Of a stretch of 64,000 nucleotides of DNA, positions 1 through 11,167 are shown one piece after another. Under the pieces are notes generated by a model that was not told where the DNA came from, did not search any database, and worked only from the letters and a program-made list of their open reading frames with translations. A program made the translations under genes and the position numbers. Positions within the stretch are counted from its first letter, which is position 1; the number at the start of each line of letters is the position of its first letter. The stretch lies in the NCBI GenBank assembly GCA_030770545.1, contig CM061090.1, positions 16,464,501-16,528,500 on the forward strand, written 5' to 3'. This stretch comes from Macropodus opercularis. Lineage: Eukaryota > Chordata > Actinopteri > Anabantiformes > Osphronemidae.

Positions 1-146
1 TTGGTGCTGTATCCTCACACCACACAAACCTTTAACAAAATAATTACCTTTATTCAAATTATTTTGCTAATATCACAATTAGCTGAAGTGCTGAAATTAT
101 ATTTAACGAACAGCAAAGCTGGGAGGCTTTACATTAAATAATTTTC

Positions 147-152
147 TTTATT
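147..152 (-). terminator. Gene A candidate polyadenylation signal (AATAAA)
   Basis: Minus-strand AATAAA about 400 nt past the stop, in the context CACAATAAAGA. It is conserved at the matching place in gene B (15063-15068) and gene C (38362-38367). Other AATAAA copies at 330-335 and 49-54 are less conserved. Confidence 0.55.
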
Positions 153-550
153 GTGAAAATAATTTTGACAGAAAGAATATTTAAGACAAGACAAAGTTTC
201 ATGATTAAATAGGTCATACACAAAATATGTACATTTTAATAAATAAGAACAGTGATTGTTCATTTTAGTTTTCATGTACATGGGCACATGTAATCCTTCG
301 TTTAGTGTTTACTCTCCAGTCTGTCTGGTTTTATTCATCTGACAAACAAGACTAAACATAATGACTTATTCTCACCAAGTTATATTTAGCTAGAGTACAG
401 TGTTCAGAAAAGCAAGAAATATAGTTCAATAGTTTCAAGAAATCCACGAGTTGAATAAATATTATGCTGTTTTAGTTAATATTGCATTGATTCAGTGTAG
501 TTTCATTGTCATTTTAACTCTGCTCCACTGTTAGTTCAGCACAGATGCTA

Positions 551-633
551 TTAGTGACTCGACAGTAGCAATGTCAACATCGCGAGGCAGGACGCAGTGA
601 TGAGGCTGATCCTGTGTGCCACTCCACTTGAAG
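551..633 (-). other. Gene A last exon: hydrophobic tail, probable GPI-anchor signal
   Basis: Acceptor TTTCCAG, then 83 coding nt to TAA (553-551). It encodes PSSGVAHR followed by ISLITASCLAMLTLLLSSH and stop. A small-residue cluster (SSG), a short polar spacer and a roughly 16-residue hydrophobic end with no cytoplasmic basic tail is the classic GPI attachment pattern. A true transmembrane mucin would normally have a longer span and a cytoplasmic tail. Genes B and C have the same exon with one or two substitutions. Confidence 0.75.
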
Positions 634-3600
634 CTGGAAACGAGTGAAGCAAAAAGGATATTTAAATACTGTCAATGGATAAATGTGTGGATTTTGAATT
701 ATTACAACTAGGCCTACACATTACTTACGTATGCCGTCCACAGTGATGGAGCTGCCTTCAATGTCAAAGCCAGTGACAGTTGAAGATGCATTGATCAAAA
801 CAGCCGCAATCTGAGTGTTGTTAGGAACAGATGTGTTGTTGAAGTTCAGTTTAAACGTGTTGTAGATGGATCCGTTGCTGCAAGAGGGGAAACAAAAATG
901 CCAGGTTAAATATGATAAGGCCACTATTGCGAAATGGTAATTAGAAAGGTTAAAAGTGAAAATACCTGTATTTCACAATGAACATGTTGATGAAGGAAGG
1001 AATATCTTTTTTGAAAAGAGGTTCAAGCTGTGAAAATAAAAATACATATATTTAAAAATGATGATTCATATGTTTCATTGACTACAGGACATGAAACAAC
1101 ATTGTGTAGCCACATGCAGTCGTATCCTACTAGTGAGGCTTACCTGTGATGTTATCTTTGTGGTTCGTTCTTTGAAACTTGTAGATGACGCGTCATTTAA
1201 GTCACTTGTAAATGTGTCAAAGCGAGATCTGAAAGTCAATAGTTTTGTTGCAATTCCAGGTGTTGTAGTTGCTGCAGTTGTAGAAGTGGTTGCTGCAGTT
1301 GTAGATGTAGTTGCTGCAGTTGTTGTTGTTATAGCTGTAGTTGCAGCAGCTGTAGAGGCTGCGTTTGTCGTTGCAGCAGCTGTTAATGTTGTGTTTGTCA
1401 GTGGAGCAGGCGTAGTCAGTGGACTGGCTGTAAACCAAGACCAATCAGATAAACATGAATTTCTATTATACATTTTGATGTCATTAAAGTTAAACTCAAC
1501 ACACAACGTCTCTACACATGCAAAATGCCTAATTTAACTAATGTGCCAATGAAATGAATAAACCTGCTGGTTAGAACCAAAGATTTTGTTTACTTACAGA
1601 TTAGTTGAACTAAGCTGGGGTTGAAGCTCACACTGAAAGTGTTGTTGGTGTTGTTTGCGGCGTCTATTAATGTTTTAACAACGTCAGAATTCGCTGGGAG
1701 GTCAGCAGCGGGCGTAGATGTGTTGAAAACGAGTCCCATGTCTGCTGTTGTTCCATCTGCTTTAGTTTGACTCGCAGAATTACTGTAAAACAAACAAAGA
1801 AAAAACCCCAATACATTGACTACATGTGACATCAGATGACTCATAAATGACTTTTGTTGTTTTATTAATCACGTTTTTACCTGAAGCTTTTAACGAAGCA
1901 GAAGATAAACAGAAAACCATATTTCCGTCTATATATCTCATTCATCTGCAAAAGAAAATGAAAAACCCTGTTAAAATGCTATTGGGATGAACTAGACATT
2001 TTGCTAAGAGTAACAATTTATTCCTGCAAAACATTGACAATAAGTAGAAGCTGTATATGATGAGGAAAGTGACTCACCGACGCTACAGTGCGGGTCTCCA
2101 GATCTTTATATTCAGGGCTGCTACTGTTGGTATATGCGCTTTTAAATGGTTCATTCAAGCCCACAGAGAGAGTGTAAAGTATTGGTGCAGCTGTTGTCGC
2201 TGCAGTTGTGGTTGTTGTAGCCAGAGGTGTAGTTGTTGTGGCAGCATTAGTTGTATTTGTTGTTGCCTGGGTTGTGGGTGTTGTAGCGAGAGATATAGTT
2301 GTTGTTGCCACACTTGTATTTGCTGTTGTCTGAGTTGTGGTTGTTGTCGCAGCATTAGTTGTATTTGTTGTTGCCTGAATTGTGGGTATTGTAGCAAGAG
2401 ATATAGTTGTTGTTGCCACAGTTGTATTTGCTATTGCCTGAGTTGTTGGTGTTGTAGCGAGAGATATAGTTGTTGTTGCCACACTTGTATTTGCTGTAGT
2501 CTGAGTTGTGGTTGTTGTGGCAGCATTAGTTGTATTTGCTGTTGTCTGAGTTGTGGTTGTTGGAGATACAGTTGTGGTTGCTTCAGTGGTAGTCGTTGCT
2601 TCTGTAGTGGTTGTTGTGGGTGACTCAGTTGTTGTTGTTGCTTTAGTTGTAGTTGTTGCTTCTGTAGTAATTGTTGTGGGTGACTCAGGTGTTGTTGTTG
2701 CTACAGTGGTGGTTGTTGTTGCTTCAGTTATGGTTGTTGCATCAGTAGTAGTTGTTGCTATGGTTGTAGTTGTTGTTGCTTCAGATGTAGTAGTTGTTGC
2801 TTCAGTTGTAGTTGTTGTGGGTGACCCAGTTGTTGTTGTAGCTTCTGTTGTGGTTGTTGTTGCTTCAGTTGTTGTTGTTGCTTCAGTTGTGGTTGTTGTT
2901 GGAGTTTTAGTTGTAGTTGTTGTTGCTTCAGTTGTGGTTATTGCTTCAGTTGTTGCTGCAGATGTGGTTGTTGTGGGTGACTCAGTTGTTGTTGTTGCTT
3001 CAGTTGTAGTTGCTTCAGTTATTGTTGTTGCTTTTGTTGTGGTTGTTGTTGATTCAGTTGTAGTTGTTGCTTCAGTTATACTTGTTGTTACTTCACTTGT
3101 GGTTGTTGTGGGAGTCTCAGTTGTAGTAGTTGCTTCAGTTGTAGTAGTTGCTTCAGTTGTGGTTGTTGTTGGAGTTTCAGTTGTAGTTGTTGTTGCTTCA
3201 GTTGTGGTTATTGCTTCAGTTGTTGCTGCAGATGTGGTTGTTGTGGGTGACTCAGTTGTTGTTGTTGCTTCAGTTGTAGTTGCTTCAGTTATTGTTGTTG
3301 CTTTTGTTGTGGTTGTTGTTGATTCAGTTGTAGTTGTTGCTTCAGTTGTACTTGTTGTTACTTCACTTGTGGTTGTTGTGGGAGTCTCAGTTGTAGTAGT
3401 TGCTTCAGTTGTAGTAGTTGCTTCAGTTGTGGTTGTTGTGGAAGTCTCAGTTGTAGTTGTTGTTGCTTCAGTTGTTGTTGCTTCAGTTGTAGTCGTTGCT
3501 TCTGTAGTGGTGGATGTGGGTGACTCAGTTGTTGTTGTTGTTGCTTCAGTAGTAGTCGTTGCTTCTGTAGTGGTTGTTGTGGGTGACTCAGTTGTTGTTG

Positions 3601-6600
3601 TTGCTTCAGTTGTAGTTGTTGTTGCTTGAGTAGTAGTCGTTGCTTCTGTAGTGGTTGTTGTGGGAGTCTCAGTTGTAGTTGTTGCTTCAGTTGTTGTTGT
3701 TGCTTCAGTTGTAGTCGTTGCTTCTGTAGTGGTAGTTGTGGGTGACTCAGTTGTTGTTGTTGCTTCAGTTGTAGTCGTTGCTTCTGTAGTGGTGGTTGTG
3801 GGTGACTCAGTTGTTGTTGTTGCTTCAGTTGTAGTCGTTGTTGATTCAGTTGTAGTCGTTGCTTCTGTAGTGGTTGTTGTGGGTGACTCAGTTGTTGTTG
3901 TTGCTACAGTTGTAGTAGTTGTTGCCTCAGTTGTAGTTGTTGCTTCTGTTGTAGTAGTTGCTTCAGTTGTGGTTGTTGTGGAAGTCTCAGTTGTAGTTGT
4001 TGTTGCTTCAGTTGTAGTCGTTGCTTCTGTAGTGGTTGTTGTGGGTGACTCAGTTGTTGTTGTTGCTTCAGTTGTAGTTGTTGTTGCTTCAGTTGTAGTA
4101 GTTGCTTCAGTTGTGGTTGTTGTTGCTTCAGTTGTAGTCGTTGCTTCTGTAGTGGTGGTTGTGGGTGACTCAGTTGTTGTTGTTGCTTCAGTTTTAGTCG
4201 TTGCTTCTGTAGTGGTGGTTGTGGGAGTCTCAGTTGTAGTTGTTGTTGCTTCAGTTGTAGTCGTTACTACTGTAATGGTTGTTGTGGGTGACTCAGTTGT
4301 TGTTGTTGCTTCAGTTGTGGTTGTTGTGGGTGACTCAGTTGTTGTTGATGCTTCACTTGTAGTTGTTGCTTCTGTTGTGGTCGTTGTTGGAGTATCAGTT
4401 GTAGTTGTTGTTGCTTCAGTTGTAGTCGTTGCTTCTGTAGTGGTTGTTGTGGGTGACTCAGTTGTTGTTGATGCTTCAGTTGTAGTCGTTGCTTCTGTAG
4501 TGGTTGTTGTGGGTGACTCAGTTGTTGTTGTTGCTTTAGTTGTAGTTGTTGTTGATTCAGTTGTAGTTGTTGCTTCTGTAGTGGTTGTTGTGGGAGTCTC
4601 AGTTGTAGTTGTTGTTGCTTCAGTTGTAGTCGTTGCTTCTGTAGTGGTTGTTGTGGGTGACTCAGTTGTTGTTGATGCTTCAGTTGTAGTCGTTGCTTCT
4701 GTAGTGGTTGTTGTGGGTGACTCAGTTGTTGTTGCTTCAGTTGTAGTTGTTGTTGCCTCAGTTGTAGTCGTTGCTTCTGTTGTGGTTGTTGTTGTTGCTT
4801 CAGTTGTAGTTGTTGTTGCTTCAGTAGTAGTTGTTGCTTCTGTTGTGGTCGTTGTTGGAGTATCAGTTGTAGTTGTTGTTGCTTCAGTTGTAGTCGTTGC
4901 TTCTGTAGTGGTTGTTGTGGGTGACTCAGTTGTTGTTGATGCTTCAGTTGTAGTCGTTGCTTCTGTAGTGGTTGTTGTGGGTGACTCAGTTGTTGTTGTT
5001 GCTTCTGTTGTGGTTGCTTCAGTTGTAGTCGTTGCTTCTGTAGTGGTGGTTGTGGGTGACTCAGTTGTTGTTGTTGCTTCAGTTGTAGTCGTTGCTTCTG
5101 TAGTGGTTGTTGTGGGTGACTCAGTTGTTGTTGCTTCAGTTGTAGTTGTTGTTGCCTCAGTTGTAGTCGTTGCTTCTGTTGTGGTTGTTGTTGTAGTATC
5201 AGTTGTAGTTGTTGTTGCTTCAGGTGTAGTCGTATCTTCTGTAGTGGTTGTTGTGGGTGACTCAGTTGTTGTTGCTTCAGTTGTAGTTGTTGTTGCCTCA
5301 GTTGTAGTCGTTGCTTCAGTTGTGGTTGTTGTGGGTGACTCAGTTGTTGTTGCTTCAGTTGTAGTCGTTGCTTCTGTAGTGGTGGTTGTGGGTGACTCAG
5401 TTGTTGTTGTTGCTTCAGTTGTAGTTGTGGTTGCTTCAGTTGTAGTCGTTGCTTCAGTTGTGGTTGTTGTTGTAGTATCAGTTGTAGTTGTAGTTGCTTC
5501 AGTTGTAGTTGTTGCTTCTGTTGTGGTCGTTGTTGGAGTATCAGTTGTAGTTGTTGTTGCTTCAGTTGTAGTCGTTGCTTCTGTAGTGGTTGTTGTGGGT
5601 GACTCAGTTGTTGTTGATGCTTCAGTTGTAGTCGTTGCTTCTGTAGTGGTTGTTGTGGGTGACTCAGTTGTTGTTGTTGCTTCTGTTGTTGTTGTTGTTG
5701 CTTCAGTTGTAGTTGTTGTTGCTTCAGTTGTTGTTGCTTCAGTTGTAGTCGTTGCTTCTGTAGTGGTGGTTGTGGGTGACTCAGTTGTTGTTGTTGCTTC
5801 AGTTGTAGTTGTGGTTGCTTCAGTTGTAGTCGTTGCTTCTGTAGTGGTGGTTGTGGGTGACTCAGTTGTTGTTGTTGCTTCAGTTGTAGTCGTTGCTTCT
5901 GTAGTGGTTGTTGTGGGTGACTCAGTTGTTGTTGCTTCAGTTGTAGTTGTTGTTGCCTCAGTTGTAGTCGTTGCTTCTGTTGTGGTTGTTGTTGTAGTAT
6001 CAGTTGTAGTTGTAGTTGCTTCAGTTGTAGTTGTTGCTTCTGTTGTGGTTGTTGTTGGAGTATCAGTTGTAGTTGTTGTTGCTTCTGTTGTAGTCGTTGC
6101 TTCTGTAGTGGTTGTTGTGGGTGACTCAGTTGTTGTTGTTGCTTCAGTTGTAGTTGTTGTTGCTTCAGTTGTTGTTGCTTCAGTTGTAGTCGTTGCTTCT
6201 GTAGTGGTGGTTGTGGGTGACTCAGTTGTTGTTGTTGCTTCAGTTGTAGTTGTTGTTGATGCAGTTGTAGTTGTTGCTTCTGTAGTGGTTATTGTGGGTG
6301 ACTCAGTTGTTGTTGTTGCTTCAGTTGTAGTCGTTGCTTCAGTTGTGGTTGTTGTGGAAGTCTCAGTTGTAGTTGTTGTTGCTTCAGTTGTAGTCGTTGC
6401 TTCAGTTGTGGTTGTTGTGGAAGTCTCAGTTGTAGTTGTTGTTGCTTCAGTTGTAGTCGTTGCTTCTGTAGTGGTTGTTGTGGGTGACTCAGTTGTTGTT
6501 GTGGCTTCAGTTGTGGTTGTGGTTGCTTCAGTTGTAGTCGTTGCTTCAGTTGTGGTTGTTGTGTCAGCCTCAGTTGTAGTTGTTGTTGCTTCAGTTGTGG

Positions 6601-9600
6601 TTGCTTCAGTTGTAGTCGTTGCTTCTGTAGTGGTGGTTGTGGGTGACTCAGTTGTTGTTGTTGCTTCAGTTGTAGTTGTGGTTGATTCAGTTGTAGTTGT
6701 TGCTTCTGTAGTGGTTGTTGTGGGTGACTCAGTTGTTGTTGTTGCTTCAGTTGTTGTTGTTGCTTCAGTTGTAGTTGTTGTTGCTTCAGTTGTTGTTGCT
6801 TCAGTTGTAGTCGTTGCTTCTGTAGTGGTGGTTGTGGGTGACTCAGTTGTTGTTGTTGCTTCAGTTGTAGTTGTGGTTGCTTCTGTAGTGGTGGTTGTGG
6901 GTGACTCAGTTGTTGTTGTTGCTTCAGTTGTAGTCGTTGCTTCTGTAGTGGTTGTTGTGGGTGACTCAGTTGTTGTTGCTTCAGTTGTAGTTGTTGTTGC
7001 CTCAGTTGTAGTCGTTGCTTCTGTTGTGGTTGTTGTTGTAGTATCAGTTGTAGTTGTAGTTGCTTCAGTTGTAGTTGTTGCTTCTGTTGTGGTTGTTGTT
7101 GGAGTATCAGTTGTAGTTGTTGTTGCTTCTGTTGTAGTCGTTGCTTCTGTAGTGGTTGTTGTGGGTGACTCAGTTGTTGTTGTTGCTTCAGTTGTAGTTG
7201 TTGTTGCTTCAGTTGTTGTTGCTTCAGTTGTAGTCGTTGCTTCTGTAGTGGTGGTTGTGGGTGACTCAGTTGTTGTTGTTGCTTCAGTTGTAGTTGTTGT
7301 TGATGCAGTTGTAGTTGTTGCTTCTGTAGTGGTTGTTGTGGGTGACTCAGTTGTTGTTGTTGCTTCAGTTGTAGTCGTTGCTTCAGTTGTGGTTGTTGTG
7401 GAAGTCTCAGTTGTAGTTGTTGTTGCTTCAGTTGTAGTCGTTGCTTCAGTTGTGGTTGTTGTGGAAGTCTCAGTTGTAGTTGTTGTTGCTTCAGTTGTAG
7501 TCGTTGCTTCTGTAGTGGTTGTTGTGGGTGACTCAGTTGTTGTTGTGGCTTCAGTTGTGGTTGTGGTTGCTTCAGTTGTAGTCGTTGCTTCAGTTGTGGT
7601 TGTTGTGTCAGCCTCAGTTGTAGTTGTTGTTGCTTCAGTTGTGGTTGCTTCAGTTGTAGTCGTTGCTTCTGTAGTGGTGGTTGTGGGTGACTCAGTTGTT
7701 GTTGTTGATTCAGTTGTAGTTGTTGCTTCTGTAGTGGTTGTTGTGGGTGACTCAGTTGTTGTTGTTGCTTCAGTTGTTGTTGTTGCTTCAGTTGTTGTTG
7801 CTTCAGTTGTAGTCGTTGCTTCTGTAGTGGTGGTTGTGGGTGACTCAGTTGTTGTTGTTGCTTCAGTTGTAGTTGTGGTTGCTTCAGTTGTAGTCGTTGC
7901 TTCTGTAGTGGTGGTTGTGGGTGACTCAGTTGTTGTTGTTGCTTCAGTTGTAGTCGTTGCTTCTGTAGTGGTTGTTGTGGGTGACTCAGTTGTTGTTGCT
8001 TCAGTTGTAGTTGTTGTTGCCTCAGTTGTAGTCGTTGCTTCTGTTGTGGTTGTTGTTGTAGCATCAGTTGTAGTTGCTTCAGTTGTAGTTGTTGCTTCTG
8101 TTGTGGTTGTTGTTGGAGTATCAGTTGTAGTTGTTGTTGCTTCTGTTGTAGTCGTTGTTTCTGTAGTGGTTGTTGTGGGTGACTCAGTTGTTGTTGTTGC
8201 TTCAGTTGTAGTTGTTGTTACTTCAGTTGTTGTTGCTTCAGTTGTAGTCGTTGCTTCTGTAGTGGTGGTTGTGGGTGACTCAGTTGTTGTTGTTGCTTCA
8301 GTTGTAGTTGTTGTTGATGCAGTTGTAGTTGTTGCTTCTGTAGTGGTTGTTGTGGGTGACTCAGTTGTTGTTGTTGCTTCAGTTGTAGTCGTTGCTTCAG
8401 TTGTGGTTGTTGTGGAAGTCTCAGTTGTAGTTGTTGTTGCTTCAGTTGTAGTCGTTGCTTCTGTAGTGGTTGTTGTGGGTGACTCAGTTGTTGTTGTGGC
8501 TTCAGTTGTAGTTGTGGTTGCTTCAGTTGTAGTCGTTGCTTCAGTTGTGGTTGTTGTGTCAGCCTCAGTTGTAGTTGTTGTTGCTTCAGTTGTGGTTGCT
8601 TCAGTTGTAGTCGTTGCTTCTGTAGTGGTGGTTGTGGGTGACTCAGTTGTTGTTGTTGCTTCAGTTGTAGTTGTGGTTGATTCAGTTGTAGTTGTTGCTT
8701 CTGTAGTGGTTGTTGTGGGTGACTCAGTTGTTGTTGTTGCTTCAGTTGTTGTTGTTGCTTCAGTTGTAGTTGTTGTTGCTTCAGTTGTTGTTGCTTCAGT
8801 TGTAGTCGTTGCTTCTGTAGTGGTGGTTGTGGGTGACTCAGTTGTTGTTGTTGCTTCAGTTGTAGTTGTGGTTGCTTCTGTAGTGGTGGTTGTGGGTGAC
8901 TCAGTTGTTGTTGTTGCTTCAGTTGTAGTCGTTGCTTCTGTAGTGGTTGTGGGTGACTCAGTTGTTGTTGATACTTCAGATGTAGTCGTTGCTTCTGTAG
9001 TGGTTGTTGTGGGTGACTCAGTTGTTGTTGATGCTTCAGTTGTAGTCGTTGCTTCTGTAGTGGTTGTTGTGGGTGACTCAGTTGTTGTTGCTTCAGTTGT
9101 AGTTGTTGTTGCCTCAGTTGTAGTCGTTGCTTCAGTTGTAGTTGTTGCTTCTGTAGTGGTGATTGTGGGTGACTCAGTTGTTGTTGTGGCTTCAGTTGTA
9201 GTTGTGGTTGCTTCAGTTGTAGTCGTTGCTTCAGTTGTGGTTGTTGTGTCAGCCTCAGTTGTAGTCGTTGTTGCTTCAGTTGTGGTTGTGGTTGCTTCAG
9301 TTGTAGTCGTTGCTTCAGTTGTGGTTGTTGTGTCAGCCTCAGTTGTAGTTGTTGTTGCTTCAGTTGTGGTTGTTGCTTCTGTAGTGGTTGTTGTGGGAGT
9401 CTCAGTTGTAGTTGTTGTTGCTTCAGTTGTGGTTGTTGTTACTTCAGTTGTGGTTGTTGTTGCTTCAGTTGTGGTTGTTGTGGGTGCCGCAGTTGTAGTC
9501 GTTGTTGCTTCAGTTGTGGTCGTTGTTGCTTCAGTTGTGGTTGTTGTGGGTGCCTCAGTTGTGGTTGTCTCAGTTGTGGTTGTTGTTGCTTCAGTTGTAG

Positions 9601-10316
9601 TTGTTGTTGCTTCAGTTGTGGTTGTTGTTGCTTCACTTGTGGTTGTTGTTGCTTCAGTTGTGGTTGTTGTTGCTTCAGTTGTAGTTGTTGCTTCTGTAGT
9701 GGTTGTTGTGGGGGTCTCGGTTGTAGTTGTTGTTGCTTCAGTTGTGGTTGTTGTGAGTGCCTCAGTTGTGGTTGTTGTTGCTTCACTTGTGGTTGATGTC
9801 GCTTCAGTTGTGGTTGTTGTTGCTTCAGTTGTGGTTGTTGTGGGTGCCTCAGTTGTAGTCGTTGTTGCTTCAGTTGTGGTTGTTGTGGGTGCCTCAGTTG
9901 TGGTTGTGGGTGCCTCAGTCGTAGTCGTTGTCGCTTCAGTTGTAGTTGTTGTTGCTTCAGTTGTGGTCGTTGTTGCTTCAGTTGTAGTTTGAATTTGCGC
10001 ACCTGCTTTTGTTCCCTGTTGCATCATGACTGAGGAACAATCACAGAAATAACAATAATTATTATTTAAATCATTTCTAGTGGTTATTTTAAAAACCTCC
10101 ACTATCTAGATGCATGTACTATTTCTCTTGCAACATTTCAATACTTTGTCGTACAGGCACAACAGGACAGCAGATTTTTGCTGTGACGAACCACTTACTC
10201 TGTCTTGTCAATTTGGTATTTCAATAATAATTAATATCAAGATATGTCAAGTGAATTATGACAAAAGTCAACTTACCTAGTAAAACTAGGAGGATGGACA
10301 GGTTTCTGACACCCAT
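551..10316 (-). CDS. Gene A: giant Thr-rich SEA-domain mucin, complete, 8 coding exons
   Basis: Spliced minus-strand gene. Coding exons in transcript order: 10316-10277, 10029-2078, 1945-1881, 1782-1598, 1427-1144, 1027-966, 877-729, 633-551 (stop TAA at 553-551). All junctions are GT-AG and all phases agree (1,0,2,1,0,2,1), giving 8,820 nt and 2,939 aa. Order of parts: signal peptide, Thr/Glu stalk (about residues 28-2625), SEA domain 1 (about 2630-2747), Thr/Ala linker, SEA domain 2 (about 2805-2911), hydrophobic C-terminal tail. The ectodomain has almost no cysteine and no sign of VWD, TIL or cystine-knot modules, so it is not a gel-forming mucin. It is inferred to be a membrane-tethered, densely O-glycosylated surface mucin. 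I do not recognise a named orthologue. It is the third and shortest member of a head-to-tail cluster with genes B and C. Exact exon ends are read from the sequence; function comes from domain architecture. Confidence 0.87.
729..1427 (-). other. Gene A Thr/Ala linker and SEA domain 2
   Basis: Exon 1427-1144 starts with a Thr/Ala/Pro-rich linker (1427-1258, poor in Glu and unlike the main stalk) and runs into SEA domain 2 at GIATKLLTFRSRFDTF. The domain continues SSTSFKERTTKITSQ, LEPLFKKDIPSFINM (exon 1027-966), then NGSIYNTFKLNFNNTS and IAAVLINASSTV (exon 877-729). The FKE..ITSQLEPLF helix and the NGSIYN turn match the canonical SEA pattern; the G-S in the turn is where SEA domains self-cleave. 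The three genes share this domain more closely than SEA1. Confidence 0.85.
1598..2188 (-). other. Gene A SEA domain 1 (end of giant exon plus two exons)
   Basis: SEA domain split over three exons: 2188-2078, 1945-1881 and 1782-1598. It begins LYTLSVGLNEPFKSAYTN, continues SSSPEYKDLETRTVAS, then EIYRRKYGF, and ends ADMGLVFNTSTPAADLP and VVKTLIDAANNT. Features seen: the SSPEYKDL helix start, the YRRKYG turn, a central hydrophobic strand (FLFIFCFV), and the xLVFN strand followed by a Leu/Val/Ala helix. The loop where many SEA domains carry the G-SVVV self-cleavage site reads FSNSASQT here, with no GSxxx motif, so cleavage is doubtful. Several N-glycosylation sequons are present. Confidence 0.82.
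2078..10029 (-). repeat. Gene A giant Thr-rich tandem-repeat exon (7,952 nt)
   Basis: One uninterrupted coding exon: acceptor CCTCAG just above 10029, GTGAGT donor below 2078, phase 1 in and 0 out. It encodes a mucin stalk. The N-terminal part (about 9360-9980) is short TTTTTEA / TTTTTEAP repeats. The bulk (about 2570-9360) is a roughly 20-residue unit built as T5-E-A-T4-E-A-T4-E-S-P, with Asp, Ser, Val and Lys variants. The C-terminal part (about 2190-2570) is a different Asn/Ile-containing repeat. The last 37 codons (2188-2078) start SEA domain 1. Thr and Ser are O-glycan acceptors; the regular Glu adds negative charge. Many GAA/GAG codons are one base change from a stop, yet the frame is fully open, which argues for selection on the protein. 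Confidence 0.88.
2190..2570 (-). repeat. Asn-containing 32-36-residue repeats at the end of gene A stalk
   Basis: These imperfect repeats contain motifs such as QTTANTSVATTTISLAT and IQATTNTTNAATTTT. They differ from the Thr/Glu stalk in lacking Glu and carrying N-glycosylation sequons (NTT, NTS) at regular spacing, with Ile, Leu and Gln. About three copies are present in gene A; gene B has more (17060-17680). Gene C lacks this block. It sits just before SEA domain 1 and may be an extended N- and O-glycosylated spacer. Confidence 0.75.
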
Positions 10317-10332
10317 CTTGTCGTCTTTAAAT
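10277..10332 (-). other. Gene A exon with start codon and signal peptide
   Basis: On the minus strand an acceptor ending TTTTATAG precedes 16 nt of 5' UTR (10332-10317). The ATG is at 10316-10314, with 40 coding nt up to a GTAAGT donor (10276-10271). Joined to the next exon across a phase-1 intron, the N-terminus reads MGVRNLSILLVLLVMMQQG, a basic residue followed by a hydrophobic core, as in a secretory signal peptide. Gene B has the same exon at 32634-32579 with MGVRKMSILLVVL, which supports this start over the in-frame Met at 10102 inside intron sequence. Confidence 0.85.
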
Positions 10333-11167
10333 CTATAAAATTAAACCATAGGTTATCACATATGTTGTTGTTTTACAGTGAGCACTTTGTTAAGGTGTTC
10401 TTACCTATTTTTATAGCATCACAATCTTTTTCAACTTTTCACTGTACCTAACCGATTTTAATTAATTCTGATTTAATTTACTAATAAAATGAATGATAAT
10501 AATTTATCATCTGAAGTAATTGTAACATTTATCAGAGAATTTGGGATCCATAAAATCTTTAGGTCTTTTAATTTAGGTTTTTGTTGTTGTTGTTTGCGTT
10601 ACAGAAAACAGTCACATTATTTTGTAATTTATATAATATATACTGAGCTAAACTTATTTGAAGGGCAGCAACATGTTTGATTACCACTTTGCTGCTTTCC
10701 CATTTTAGTTGCTAATAATATCAATGTTGTGAAAATTTCACTGGTAAACAATAAATGACTTAATACATCACAGTGAAGTAGTAGCCTGATTACTCAATAG
10801 GTAGAACAAGACACTCCATGCTAGTCATGATGCAGAGATTTATTTCCCTACTGTGGGATGAATGAAGTTCCCAATAGATATAATTGAGACATTTTTTTAG
10901 TGTCATAATAATGCTGGCTACCTATGCTTGACAGTTGCTGTGATCAAAATAACCTGCAGTAAAACATCTAATTACATTTTATGCAGGATGATGTTACTAA
11001 CATTTATTTACCCTTTAACACTTACTGAAACTACTGTGACTACTACTTTGTTAACCACTTAATAATGAATAAACATTTACTAAAATTTTGTACATGAGTT
11101 ACTATTCAATATCTTTGTATACTAGAAAACAAAGTACTGAAAAACTGCTTATTAGAAATGTACTTAC
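10333..11167 (-). other. Gene A first intron (5' UTR intron)
   Basis: AT-rich, without a supported coding region. It holds a degenerate tRNA-derived SINE-like stretch at about 10781-10880. The 63-codon open frame at 10489-10680 on the plus strand has no domain and no counterpart in the gene B intron and is not called. Confidence 0.45.
10781..10880 (+). mobile_element. Degenerate tRNA-derived SINE-like fragment
   Basis: A stretch with a box A-like TACTCAATAGGTAGAAC, a box B-like AGATTTATTTCCC about 35 nt later, and a downstream CTACTGTGGGATGAATG reminiscent of fish tRNA-type SINE bodies. No tail or target-site duplication could be confirmed. Confidence 0.35.

Noticed and set aside
2018..2078. 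C-terminal extension of the giant exon reading FPHHIQLLLIVNVLQE
   Set aside because: It lies past the GTGAGT donor; splicing to 1945 restores a complete SEA domain, while reading through ends it.
2190..2570. Regular repeats considered as a CRISPR-like or satellite array
   Set aside because: They are coding repeats in frame with the mucin; there are no unique spacers, and the host is eukaryotic.
3651..9992. Very long plus-strand open frame rich in Val, Ala and Ser (also 17670-29840, 29865-32435, 52452-58136 and others)
   Set aside because: It is the antisense of Thr/Glu/Ala codons (ACN gives NGT, GAA gives TTC/TCA), so it lacks stops by composition. It has no signal peptide, no splice sites in phase and no domain, and it breaks often in the gene C region.
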